From Paraburkholderia panacisoli (GTDB taxonomy: Bacteria > Pseudomonadota > Gammaproteobacteria > Burkholderiales > Burkholderiaceae), in assembly GCF_008369935.1 (NCBI RefSeq), contig NZ_VTUZ01000042.1, forward strand, positions 1-64,000: a stretch of DNA of 64,000 nt, given 5' to 3'. This document shows, in pieces, positions 1-7,797 of the stretch. A model generated the notes under the pieces. It did not search any database and was not told where the DNA came from. It saw nothing but the letters and a program-made list of their open reading frames with translations. Positions within the stretch are counted from its first letter, which is position 1. The number at the start of each line of letters is the position of its first letter. The position numbers and the translations under genes are program-made.

Positions 1-35
1 AAGTGAACCCGGCAGTTGCGGGGCTGACGCGATGA
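1..35 (+). CDS. 3' end of an upstream gene, probably PqiA-family
   Basis: Only the last ten codons are visible, in the frame that ends at the TGA at 33-35. That stop overlaps the ATG at 32 of the next gene in an ATGA arrangement, so the two are probably translationally coupled. Many proteobacteria carry two tandem pqiA-type genes before pqiB, so a first PqiA is the likely product. The tail itself carries no diagnostic motif, so the identity is inferred from context only. Confidence 0.4.
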   Translation, partial: VNPAVAGLTR

Positions 36-322
36 CAACCGCGCCTCTGCTCGCCTGTCACGAGTGCGACCTGTTGCAGCGGGAGGCGCCGTTGCCGCAC
101 AACGGCGTGCTGCGCTGTTGCCGCTGGTCGATGCTCGACATCTACGTCATCACGATGCTCGTCGCGCTTGTCCAGTTCAAAGCGCTGGCGACGATCCAGG
201 CCGGTCCGGCAGCGATTGCCTTTGGCTCGGTCGTCGTTCTTACCATGTTTGCCGCGATGTCGTTTGACCCGCGTCTGATCTGGGATCTGGCGGGAAAAAA
301 TCATGTCCAGGCCGCCCGGTAA
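32..322 (+). CDS. pqiA: PqiA-family membrane protein with internal deletion
   Basis: PqiA is the inner-membrane partner of the PqiB MCE protein in envelope lipid transport. This 96-residue version keeps the N-terminal zinc-ribbon start (CHEC at residues 9-12, then a cysteine pair at 29-30). It then jumps directly to the last part of a normal PqiA domain (RWSMLDIYV at about 31-39, a TM segment, and the FDPRLIWD motif near the end). A normal domain is about 170-200 residues, so three TM segments are missing. The frame is intact, the start overlaps the previous stop and the end overlaps pqiB. It could be a non-functional remnant kept in frame by the operon. Confidence 0.72.
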   Translation: MTTAPLLACHECDLLQREAPLPHNGVLRCCRWSMLDIYVITMLVALVQFKALATIQAGPAAIAFGSVVVLTMFAAMSFDPRLIWDLAGKNHVQAAR

Positions 323-1931
323 TATTCCGCCCGACATCCCCGAGGCCGTTGTCGCGCCGCGCAAGCGCTGGCGCGTCCAGCTGATCTGGCTGGTGCCGCT
401 CATCGCCGTGCTGATCGGCGGGTGGCTTGCCGTCAAGGCGGTCCTTGACAAGGGGCCGACGATCACGATCACCTTTGCAACCGGCGAAGGGCTCGAGGCA
501 GGCAAGACCAAGATCAAATTCAAGAACGTCGACATCGGTACTGTGACGAGCGTGGTGCTGTCGCCGGACCACAGCCACGTGATTGCGCGTGCAGATCTCG
601 CCAAGGACGCTGCGAGCCTGCTGGTCGACGACACGCGTTTCTGGGTGGTGCGCCCGCGCATTTCCGGCGGCACCGTATCGGGCATTGGCACGCTGTTGTC
701 CGGTTCCTTCATCGGCATGGATGTGGGCACCGGGAATGGGTCGCACCGTGACTATGTCGGGCTTGAGACGCCGCCTGTCATTGCCACCGGTGTGCCTGGG
801 CGGGAATTCGTATTGAAGGGTGAGGACATGGGCTCACTCGATGTGGGCTCTCCCATCTTTTTCAGGCGTCTGCAGGTCGGACAGGTCACGTCGTATGCGC
901 TGGATGGAGATGGCAAAGGGGTGACGATGGGCGTGTTCGTCAACGCGCCCTATGACAAGTATGTCAAGGATGATTCCCGCTTCTGGCAGGCTAGCGGCAT
1001 TGACGTGTCGCTTGATACAAATGGCGTCAAGGTCAACACCCAGTCGCTCGTGGCCATTCTGATCGGCGGGCTCGCATTCCAGACGCCCGAGGAGAATGCG
1101 GAAAAGAGCGAGGCCGCCGCCGGTACTGTGTTCGCGCTATTCCGTGACCGCACGGAGGCCATGAAGCGCCATGACCGCATCGTCGATACCTATGTATTTA
1201 ACTTTACCGAGTCAGTTCGCGGGCTGTCGGTCGGCGCGCCGGTCGACTTCCGCGGGATCACCGTGGGCGAGGTGACGGCGATCTATACCCGCTTCGATCC
1301 GGTCACGAAACAGTTCAGCATTCCGGTCGAGATCCACCTTTATCCGGAGCGCTTCACTTCGCGCTACGAGTCGGGCGCAGCAGGAGGCGGCAGACTCGCA
1401 AAGGACGTAAGCGACCGCCGGGCGCTCTCGACCCTGCTCGTCGACCGTGGACTGCGGGCGCAGTTGCGAACAGGAAGTCTGATTACCGGGCAGTTATACG
1501 TCGCGCTCGAATTTTTCCCCCACGCCGCGAAGGCCTCGATGAATTGGGACAAGACCCCGCCTGAATTTCCGACCACGCCGGGCAATCTGCAATCGCTGCA
1601 GGACTCGTTGACGAGTCTGATGACCAAAATGAACAAGATCCCGTTCGACGCGATCGGCAAGAACGCGCAACAGACGCTGGTCGAGGCGAACACATTGCTC
1701 AAACGGCTCGATACCGAGGTTACGCCACAGGCTCGCGAAACGCTCATCGCGGCGCATAAGGCGCTTGACTCGGCGAACAACGCGTTGCTGCCCAACTCGC
1801 CGTTGCAGCAGGGTGCAGGGGACGCATTGAGCGAGCTGGCGCGCACGGCGGCTGCCTTCCGGACGCTCGCGGACTACCTGGAGCGACATCCGGAAGCGCT
1901 GCTTCGAGGCAAACCGGAGGACCAGAAATGA
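303..1931 (+). CDS. pqiB: PqiB, MCE-domain lipid transport protein
   Basis: 542 residues, close to the E. coli PqiB length. A short cytoplasmic tail is followed by one TM helix at about residues 27-45. Three MlaD/MCE domains lie at roughly 50-140, 165-255 and 295-400, each beginning with a TFATGEGLEAG-like or FRGITVGEV-like strand. A helical C-terminal region (about 420-540) in this family builds the long periplasmic tube. PqiB carries lipids between inner and outer membranes together with PqiA and PqiC. The ATG at 303 overlaps the end of the short pqiA by 20 bases, and the stop overlaps pqiC by 4 bases, so this is a tight operon. Confidence 0.93.
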   Translation: MSRPPGNIPPDIPEAVVAPRKRWRVQLIWLVPLIAVLIGGWLAVKAVLDKGPTITITFATGEGLEAGKTKIKFKNVDIGTVTSVVLSPDHSHVIARADLAKDAASLLVDDTRFWVVRPRISGGTVSGIGTLLSGSFIGMDVGTGNGSHRDYVGLETPPVIATGVPGREFVLKGEDMGSLDVGSPIFFRRLQVGQVTSYALDGDGKGVTMGVFVNAPYDKYVKDDSRFWQASGIDVSLDTNGVKVNTQSLVAILIGGLAFQTPEENAEKSEAAAGTVFALFRDRTEAMKRHDRIVDTYVFNFTESVRGLSVGAPVDFRGITVGEVTAIYTRFDPVTKQFSIPVEIHLYPERFTSRYESGAAGGGRLAKDVSDRRALSTLLVDRGLRAQLRTGSLITGQLYVALEFFPHAAKASMNWDKTPPEFPTTPGNLQSLQDSLTSLMTKMNKIPFDAIGKNAQQTLVEANTLLKRLDTEVTPQARETLIAAHKALDSANNALLPNSPLQQGAGDALSELARTAAAFRTLADYLERHPEALLRGKPEDQK

Positions 1932-2512
1932 TGCGTCCGATTCTGTTCCTGCTTGCTGCGCTCGCGGTCGGGACGCTCGGGGCCTGCAGTTCGCCGAGGG
2001 CGGCCTTCTACACCCTAAGCTCCGATACCACGCTCGAGCGCAGCGGCCCCGCCGTGCCGATCAGCATCGTGGTCGGTCCGGTGACAGTGCCTGAACTCGT
2101 TGACCGTCCGCAGATGGTGACGCGAGTCTCAGACAATCAGGTCGCGCTGAACGAATTCGCGCGCTGGGGCGAATCGCTCAAGAGCAATATTCCGCAGGTG
2201 ATCGCGGGCAATCTCGTGCAGTTGCTGGGTACCGGCAATGTGTCCGTTTTTCCGCAAGGGGGGGAGGTGGGGGGCTACCAGGTTAGCGTCGCCATCCTGC
2301 GCTTCGAGTCGGTACCCGGCGATTCGGTCACCATCGATGCGTTGTGGACCGTGCATGCTCCTAAACAAGCCTCGTCGGTAACCGGTCATACCGTCGCGCA
2401 CGAACCGGTGACGGGACCGGGCTACATCGCCATCGCGGCGGCCCACAGCCGCGCACTGGCTGCGGTGAGCCGAGACATTGCCGCAGCCATACGCCAAACG
2501 CTACCGGGATGA
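1928..2512 (+). CDS. pqiC: PqiC outer-membrane lipoprotein
   Basis: 194 residues with a lipoprotein signal: hydrophobic residues 4-18, then the lipobox LGAC with the acylated cysteine at residue 20. The rest matches the ABC-type transport auxiliary lipoprotein/PqiC family (AAFYTLSS near the N-terminus, then a VGPVTVPELVDRPQMV block). PqiC anchors the PqiB tube at the outer membrane. It overlaps pqiB by ATGA and ends the operon. Confidence 0.9.
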   Translation: MMRPILFLLAALAVGTLGACSSPRAAFYTLSSDTTLERSGPAVPISIVVGPVTVPELVDRPQMVTRVSDNQVALNEFARWGESLKSNIPQVIAGNLVQLLGTGNVSVFPQGGEVGGYQVSVAILRFESVPGDSVTIDALWTVHAPKQASSVTGHTVAHEPVTGPGYIAIAAAHSRALAAVSRDIAAAIRQTLPG

Positions 2513-3281
2513 ATCTTAAGCGGCTCAGCGCACAAGCCGGGTCTCTGTCGGCCCCGATCACATCCACTCGCCGGTTCCGACTAGCACATTCGCGAACTGC
2601 CGAGATGGCTTCACCCACTTTGCTCAATGGTTGCAGGGTCGCCGTCGGCTGCCCGCATTGATGAGGCAGCCGTTTCGGAGTTCCTTGACGTTTGGTTCTT
2701 GATATCGTCAGACGACATGGCCGGGCAATGCGGGGCCGACCGCATCCGCCTGCGCGAACCGGTCTTCGGCAGGGGATCACCCTACGATGGTGTGCAGGTC
2801 CCGTACAGCACGAACACGTCGTCGCGGTTGACGAGGGTCATGGATATGCTGCCCGACTTCGTGTCGAGCGCTGCGACGACCCGACGATCGTCTTCTTCGC
2901 GAAGGTGGGTCGCGCCGCGACATCCCGCAGGTTGCGTGCTTCGACACCATGTGTCATAACATGTGGACGGACGCGTCGAAGGCGCTCTACCAAAGAAAGT
3001 CTGCCCGGTTTGCCGGGGATGTCGAGCGTCATGAGCGCGCACGCCGTTTCCTGCTGGTCTGCCGGGACCCGTTCTGCTGCGGGGCTGAAAGATTTTCGGG
3101 CTGATCTCCGGCCAAACGGTGCATCGCGCGCCGCTGCCCGAGCTGGTCGAAATCTTGGATGTGGGCTACACCTGCGCATTTCCGGCCATACCGTCCGCAC
3201 GACGGTTTCCGGGTCCACGCGTTGCATAGCGACCGCAGGCAGAAGATCATCGCGTAGGCTGATAGTCGAGGAGCAATCATC
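2513..3281. other. Gene-poor stretch with possible decayed gene
   Basis: No intact gene is supported across 769 bases. On the + strand, coding-like stretches appear in different frames. One runs from about 2877 to 3102 (contains FDTMCHNMWTDASKALYQRK), then stops. Another runs from about 3090 to 3230 (contains FGLISGQTVHRAPLPELVEI). They read as if a single gene had been broken by frameshifts. No family was recognised. The remaining open frames look like GC-rich chance frames. Confidence 0.35.
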
Positions 3282-3539
3282 ATGGCTGAACTGCTGCTTG
3301 GAAACGTGGAAGAAAGCGTCACCGATGAAGAAATCGGCGAGTTCCTGATACGGTATGGATTTCCCCAGTTCAGCGAGATCCGGCGTGTGCCGGGCGCGGG
3401 CTCCCGGCCCGCGGCGCTGGTGATCTTCAACGACGTGACCGCGGACGGATTGCGCATACTGCAATCGCGCATCCATAACCTGTTCTGGAAGGACCGCACG
3501 ATTAGCGCGCTGCTGCTTCCGACCCGCGATGAATCCTAG
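3282..3539 (+). CDS. RRM-like small RNA-binding protein
   Basis: 85 residues preceded by a good Shine-Dalgarno (GAGGAG) eight bases before the ATG. The layout fits an RNA recognition motif. A first strand, ELLLGNVEESVT, resembles RNP2. A helix follows, then a second strand (SEIRRVP), a central strand with hydrophobic residues where RNP1 sits (PAALVIFNDV), a second helix and a last strand (ISALLLP). Aromatic RNP1 residues are not obvious, so RNA binding is an inference from fold. The next gene starts 17 bases downstream, suggesting cotranscription. Confidence 0.7.
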   Translation: MAELLLGNVEESVTDEEIGEFLIRYGFPQFSEIRRVPGAGSRPAALVIFNDVTADGLRILQSRIHNLFWKDRTISALLLPTRDES

Positions 3540-3556
3540 ATCGCCAGGAGCCGCGT

Positions 3557-4579
3557 ATGGGCCTGCTGTCGTGGTGGTTTGGGAAAAACCGCGCATCTGA
3601 AGAAGGCGATCTCCAGCAGGCGAAGGAAATCGTCGAGCGGATCGTCAGGCTCGGTCCGCAATTGCGTCTTGCGCGCGATTGCGAGGCGCGCATGGCGCCC
3701 GCCGTGCACCGGTCGATCGACTTTCTGCGTGAGCTCGTCGCGGACATGCAGGCGCCGCGGGAGGCCAGCGCGGCGGCGTGGGCAACGGACCCGTACATTC
3801 ATGCTTTTTTTGCCACGCCGGACGATGTCTGTCCGGTCTTCAGCCACTCGGAGGCGTTACGCGCCTACTTCGACGATCATCCCGGCGCGGACGAAGCCGT
3901 CGCCGTACTGGGGATGAACATCAACGAGCGGAAGACTCTCGGTGCCGCGCAATTTGGTGCAACGACGCGTACCGATGTCGTGCAGACGACCGTCGGCTTC
4001 AGCGATCACCAGGTGCGCCTGTGCGCCGGGTCGGAAGCGGCGCTTCGGCAGGAAATCATTCTGCGAGTGGTCGATCAGCTTGCGCTCGAAGCACTCGGGA
4101 AAATTGCGGAGGACACGAAGCGGCGCGATTCGCTGGAGCACGAGCGGGCGCTGCTGAGGACGCGCTTGAGGATGCTCGAGCGGCAGGGGACAGGGGCACG
4201 GTCGCTACTGGGAAGCGACGCGTCGTGCAGCTTCGCGGAAGTGGCGCAATTGCAGACGCAAATCGATGAGAACGATCAGGCGCTGACGAATCTGGGCCTG
4301 AAAACCGAGGCGCTCGAACGGCACCTGGAGATGGTGTGCAGCGTGCTGTCGTCGCCGGATGCACATTTCCATGTGCAGAAAAAAAAGTTTCTGCTGGATC
4401 GGTTGAACGTCGTCGTCGACGATGGGGGCACCCGGCCGGCGCACGAATTGGAACTTCAATTGGCCCGTCTGCCAGCGAGTTCCGATGCGATGCGCGCCTT
4501 TGCAATGGTGCGCTTCAGGCGAGCCGATCTTCTGCCCGCGCGCGACATGCTGGCGGAAGCCCGGCGATTGCTGATTTGA
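3557..4579 (+). CDS. Coiled-coil protein of unknown function
   Basis: 340 residues, no family recognised. There is no signal peptide or TM helix after the short hydrophobic start (LLSWWFG), so it is probably cytoplasmic or membrane-tethered by that end. Residues 1-60 are helical. A middle region (about 75-150) holds WATDPYIHAFFATPDDV and MNINERKTLG. From about 165 to 270 there are long charged heptad-like helices (EDTKRRDSLEHERALLRTRL, then a second run), consistent with a coiled coil. It lies between the RRM-like gene and a DUF1488-like gene, spaced 17 and 34 bases, as a likely three-gene operon. Confidence 0.72.
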   Translation: MGLLSWWFGKNRASEEGDLQQAKEIVERIVRLGPQLRLARDCEARMAPAVHRSIDFLRELVADMQAPREASAAAWATDPYIHAFFATPDDVCPVFSHSEALRAYFDDHPGADEAVAVLGMNINERKTLGAAQFGATTRTDVVQTTVGFSDHQVRLCAGSEAALRQEIILRVVDQLALEALGKIAEDTKRRDSLEHERALLRTRLRMLERQGTGARSLLGSDASCSFAEVAQLQTQIDENDQALTNLGLKTEALERHLEMVCSVLSSPDAHFHVQKKKFLLDRLNVVVDDGGTRPAHELELQLARLPASSDAMRAFAMVRFRRADLLPARDMLAEARRLLI

Positions 4580-4613
4580 CGAAAGGCGATTCGCACTCTG
4601 GGGAGGACATGGC

Positions 4614-4907
4614 GTGAGCATCATCGTACGTGAGAATACGGTGGACACGACGCTCATTCGACTTGGCCGTCCGTTCTTCGACCGCGAAAACGCACTGTGC
4701 TTTTCCGCCTACGCGTTCGGTTGGGGATATTGCGCCTTTTCGCTGGATGCCGTCGTCGCCCATCAAGTGCTCGGCAGCATTGACGAGTCGCCCCGACAGA
4801 TCCTGCTGGCATTCGCTATCGGACAAGCCAGAATCCGCAAGGCCGTGCACCGGGCCGCACGTCAACACGGAGAGCGCATCAGGCTCACGCCGGGCGATTT
4901 TCCGTGA
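4614..4907 (+). CDS. DUF1488-like small protein
   Basis: 97 residues starting at GTG, with a GGGAGGA ribosome site about eight bases upstream. The pattern (FFDRENALCFSAYAFG, then CAFSLDAVVAHQVLGS, then a helix ending IRKAVHRAARQHG) resembles DUF1488 proteins: a small beta-hairpin carrying a cysteine, followed by two helices. Function of the family is unknown. It is the last gene of the 3282-4907 group and faces the convergent permease gene. Confidence 0.62.
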   Translation: MSIIVRENTVDTTLIRLGRPFFDRENALCFSAYAFGWGYCAFSLDAVVAHQVLGSIDESPRQILLAFAIGQARIRKAVHRAARQHGERIRLTPGDFP

Positions 4908-4953
4908 GCCGCGAAGGTCGCTTCGTTGCTTCAGGAGAGCGCGTGTTCTCGAA

Positions 4954-6108
4954 TCATTCACTCCGGTGCGAGTCGATGTCGGCCGGACCGGCGGAGTGGC
5001 CTTGCGCCGCCGACCCGTTCGGCTGGTCGATCCACGCCAGAAGCAGATGGTAAGTGACGGCCAGGATGACCGGGCCGATGAAAAGACCGACGGCTCCTAT
5101 TGCGATCAAACCACCCAGCACGCCCGAGAGGATGAGCACCATCGGCAGCGCAACCGCCCGGCGGATGAGTACCGGCCGCAGGACGTTGTCGAGCGCCGAG
5201 ACGCCGATGGCCCAGACTAGCAGCACGCTGGCCGTCAATCGCGCATCATGCATGAATAGCCAGATCACGCAGCCGAGCAGCGGCACTAGCGGCCCCAATT
5301 GCACGAGGCACATGACGAGCATCAATGCGCTGAGCACGCCTGCGAACGGAATGCCCGCGACCCAGACGCCGGCCGCGCCGAGCGACGCCTGGACAAGCGC
5401 CGTTACCACGACACCGAGTGCGATCGCGCGGATTGACTGACCCGTCAGGTGCACGATGTTGGCGCCGTTGCCCGGCGCCACGCGCAAGGCCAATGCCGTA
5501 ACGAGACCGACCGCGCCTTCGCCGTGCCCATAGAGCAGTCCGCACACGATCAGCATCAGTATCAGATGCACGGCAAACGAGCCGACGAGACCCATCTGCA
5601 CCAGAAGCCATTTCGCGACCACGGCGGCATAGGGTTCCACCTTGGCGAGGATGCCCCCTGGGCCCGCATCGGACAGTTTCTGCCACTCGTCGGTTGCATG
5701 GTCCATCAACGGCACGCTGCGCAGCCAGCCCGGGGGCGATGGAAGCGCATAGTCAGGCAGCTGTTCGACGAAGGTCATGATGTCGGCCGTATGGCCGGCA
5801 AGCGTGGACACCGCGGCGTAGGTCGGGATGCATATCACCACGATTTCCAGCAACAGCATGACGGTGACGGCGAGCCAGCGCCGTCCGCCGAGCCGCCGCT
5901 GGATTCCGAGCATGAGCGGCCATGTCGTGACGACGATCGTGCTGCCCCAGATCAACGCGGGCACGAACGGATGCACGATGTAGAGGCTGCCGCCGATGAG
6001 CAGGACAAGTGCGGCGACAGCCAGCACGATCCGGGCAAGATCGACGGTGGGACGAATGGTCTGGCGCTGCGGCTCCGGACTCGGGATGGGGTGGGCCATA
6101 TCGTCCAT
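4954..6108 (-). CDS. AI-2E/PerM-type permease
   Basis: 384 residues from the ATG at 6108, which has an upstream GGAG; an in-frame ATG at 6153 would add 15 residues. Seven to eight hydrophobic segments are seen. A pair near the N-terminus (VLAVAALVLLIGGSLYIVHP) is followed by a soluble stretch (about 95-165) and a block of C-terminal TM helices with the typical PVLIRRAVALPMVLILSG and GLFIGPVILAV motifs. Members are called AI-2 exporters, but many transport other small molecules or sodium/protons, so the substrate is open. A homologue lies at 18044. Confidence 0.85.
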   Translation of the reverse strand: MDDMAHPIPSPEPQRQTIRPTVDLARIVLAVAALVLLIGGSLYIVHPFVPALIWGSTIVVTTWPLMLGIQRRLGGRRWLAVTVMLLLEIVVICIPTYAAVSTLAGHTADIMTFVEQLPDYALPSPPGWLRSVPLMDHATDEWQKLSDAGPGGILAKVEPYAAVVAKWLLVQMGLVGSFAVHLILMLIVCGLLYGHGEGAVGLVTALALRVAPGNGANIVHLTGQSIRAIALGVVVTALVQASLGAAGVWVAGIPFAGVLSALMLVMCLVQLGPLVPLLGCVIWLFMHDARLTASVLLVWAIGVSALDNVLRPVLIRRAVALPMVLILSGVLGGLIAIGAVGLFIGPVILAVTYHLLLAWIDQPNGSAAQGHSAGPADIDSHRSE

Positions 6109-6287
6109 CGTCTGTTCGGCTCCGGTTGGACTGCGCAACCAGCTCATGCGCATGGGCTTCGCCAGAACGAGTGTGCCGACCGCGAGGTTGGTCCGGACGG
6201 CCGCCCAACTCGATCGGACGCAACCACCGAAGAAGAACAGGGCGAGCGGCAGTCAACCGGTACATGCGCCGCCGGGAGCGATGATCG

Positions 6288-6306
6288 GCCGTGCGATCCG
6301 CACGGC
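6288..6306. terminator. Hairpin between two minus-strand genes
   Basis: GCCGTGCG and CGCACGGC form a perfect 8-base stem with a 3-base loop, just past the stop of the periplasmic protein gene at 6317. No clear T-run follows on the minus strand, so this is a hairpin that might stop or stabilise that transcript rather than a proven intrinsic terminator. Confidence 0.45.
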
Positions 6307-6316
6307 ACCTGCGCGG

Positions 6317-6901
6317 CTATTTGGCTTTGGCTTCGACGGAAATTGCGATGGCCTCGGTGTAGACGACTTCCAAATGATCTCCTTTCTTGATCAGCTTCAG
6401 CTGCTCGGGATCCTGCACGATAAGGTCCAGCGAATTGCCTTGCGGACCTTTCAAGGTCACAGCGCCGGTCTGATGGTTGACGGCGGTGACAGCGGCCATG
6501 ACGGTCACTTCCCTGCTAGCCGTGCCGCCAGGTTTAGCGCCCATCGGCGCGCGTTCCAAAGTCGCATTTTCGCTGGCGCCAAGCGGCGCGCCTCCCTTTT
6601 TGAGCGTGATGGTCATGGCCTGCGAATACTCCGCCGCGACCACGTCGCCGATCTTGAGCTGGTCGAAGTTGCGGGCCTCCTCACCCACCACGACCTGCAC
6701 GACCTTTCCCTTGGCGTCCTTCAGCCAGACGGTTCGCGTGGCCGGTTCGATACCGACGACAGTCGAGGTCGTCTTGACCGTGCCTGTCATGGATACTTTG
6801 CCGGGCGCGCTGTTGACCGCCACTTGCGGTTCCGTCTGCGCGTAAGCCGCAGTCGCCAGAGACACGAGCGCCGCCGCGATGATGAGTTTGCTGTTTCTCA
6901 T
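6317..6901 (-). CDS. Periplasmic protein with two tandem OB-like repeats
   Basis: 194 residues with a clear signal peptide (MRNSKLIIAAALVSLATAAYAQ, cleaved after about residue 22). The mature part holds two copies of one motif: about 47-100 (VVGIEPATRTVWLKDAKGK to AAEYSQAMTITL) and about 138-190 (VTAVNHQTGAVTLKGPQG to VVYTEAIAISVE). Each is a set of short beta strands ending in a VxYTxAxxIxxE-type strand. No named family was recognised with confidence. It sits about 100 bases downstream of the glycine-zipper gene on the same strand. Confidence 0.75.
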   Translation of the reverse strand: MRNSKLIIAAALVSLATAAYAQTEPQVAVNSAPGKVSMTGTVKTTSTVVGIEPATRTVWLKDAKGKVVQVVVGEEARNFDQLKIGDVVAAEYSQAMTITLKKGGAPLGASENATLERAPMGAKPGGTASREVTVMAAVTAVNHQTGAVTLKGPQGNSLDLIVQDPEQLKLIKKGDHLEVVYTEAIAISVEAKAK

Positions 6902-7000
6902 GCTGCTCTCCTTGAACGCCTGCTCGCACGTTGTCGCGCGGCGAGGCTGGCGGCCGGTCTTGCAATATGGAAGTACGTTGCCGCGCTTACACGCTGCAGT

Positions 7001-7474
7001 TCATTTGATTGTGTAGCCTTTCCCTTCCATGCACGCGGCATAGGCACGATTGAAGGTGTCCATTGCGCCCTGCGTCTGTTGCTGCGACGATGCCGTGGCC
7101 GCGCGCCGGTTCTGCCGCGCGCGCGATCCGCCGACCATCGTTCCCGCCGTGGCGCCAACCGCCGCGCCTTTTCCCGCGTCACCCGTTATCGCTCCGATGA
7201 CGGCTCCGCCGGCTGCGCCGCGCGCGGCGCCCTGAACGCGCTCACCACCGCCCACCGCAGGTCCCGAAGGCGGGGGCGGGGCATTGGCCAGCGCGGCGGG
7301 GTCCACGCCGGTATTGCTCTTGGCCCATGAATAACATGCGCCGTCATCCTGCTGCTGCTTTTGCTGGCTTTGTCCTTTCGCGGGGTAGGCAATGGGTTTG
7401 CTTTGCGCAATACCATCGAGTGACATCGAGCCTGCCAGGGCGGCGAGAAGGAAGTACTTTGTCAATGTAGTCAC
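7001..7474 (-). CDS. Glycine-zipper (YMGG-like) envelope protein
   Basis: 157 residues from GTG at 7474, chosen because AAGGAG lies five bases before it; upstream in-frame codons have no ribosome site. A signal-like start (TTLTKYFLLAALAGSM) is followed by a glutamine-rich linker, then a glycine-zipper repeat (AARGAAGGAVIGAITGD, then GAAVGATAGTMVGG) at about 85-120. A conserved tail follows with TFNRAYAACMEGKGYTIK. Such proteins insert glycine-zipper helices into membranes. The exact role is unknown. Confidence 0.8.
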   Translation of the reverse strand: MTTLTKYFLLAALAGSMSLDGIAQSKPIAYPAKGQSQQKQQQDDGACYSWAKSNTGVDPAALANAPPPPSGPAVGGGERVQGAARGAAGGAVIGAITGDAGKGAAVGATAGTMVGGSRARQNRRAATASSQQQTQGAMDTFNRAYAACMEGKGYTIK

Positions 7475-7797
7475 GACGACTCCTTGCGTGAGCCCACGCC
7501 AATGCGGACCGCCGGCTGCCTGTTCGGGCGGGCTTGAAATTGAAACCGGCATGGGTCGTCGCGGTCCTGTCGGGATCGGGCGCCTGGCGGTGTGCGTGCA
7601 GCAATGGCAGTTTCGCTTCCATCATTGCGCCGAGCCGCGCAGTGCGCAATCGGACCAAGGTCGTATTTGCAATACGGCACGTCCTCGGTCCAAACTGTAT
7701 CTGTACGGCAGGTTTGCGTATCGTCTCATTGCTTCGGATAACTGTCTTTCAAAGATCGCAACCCGAGTCGCATGGTGAAGAGTGAGGGGACGCATCA
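7475..7797. other. Divergent intergenic region
   Basis: About 320 bases between the minus-strand glycine-zipper gene and the plus-strand DUF3300 gene. It must hold promoters for both directions. No convincing promoter, operator or small gene could be picked out by eye; open frames inside are short and lack ribosome sites. Confidence 0.5.
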
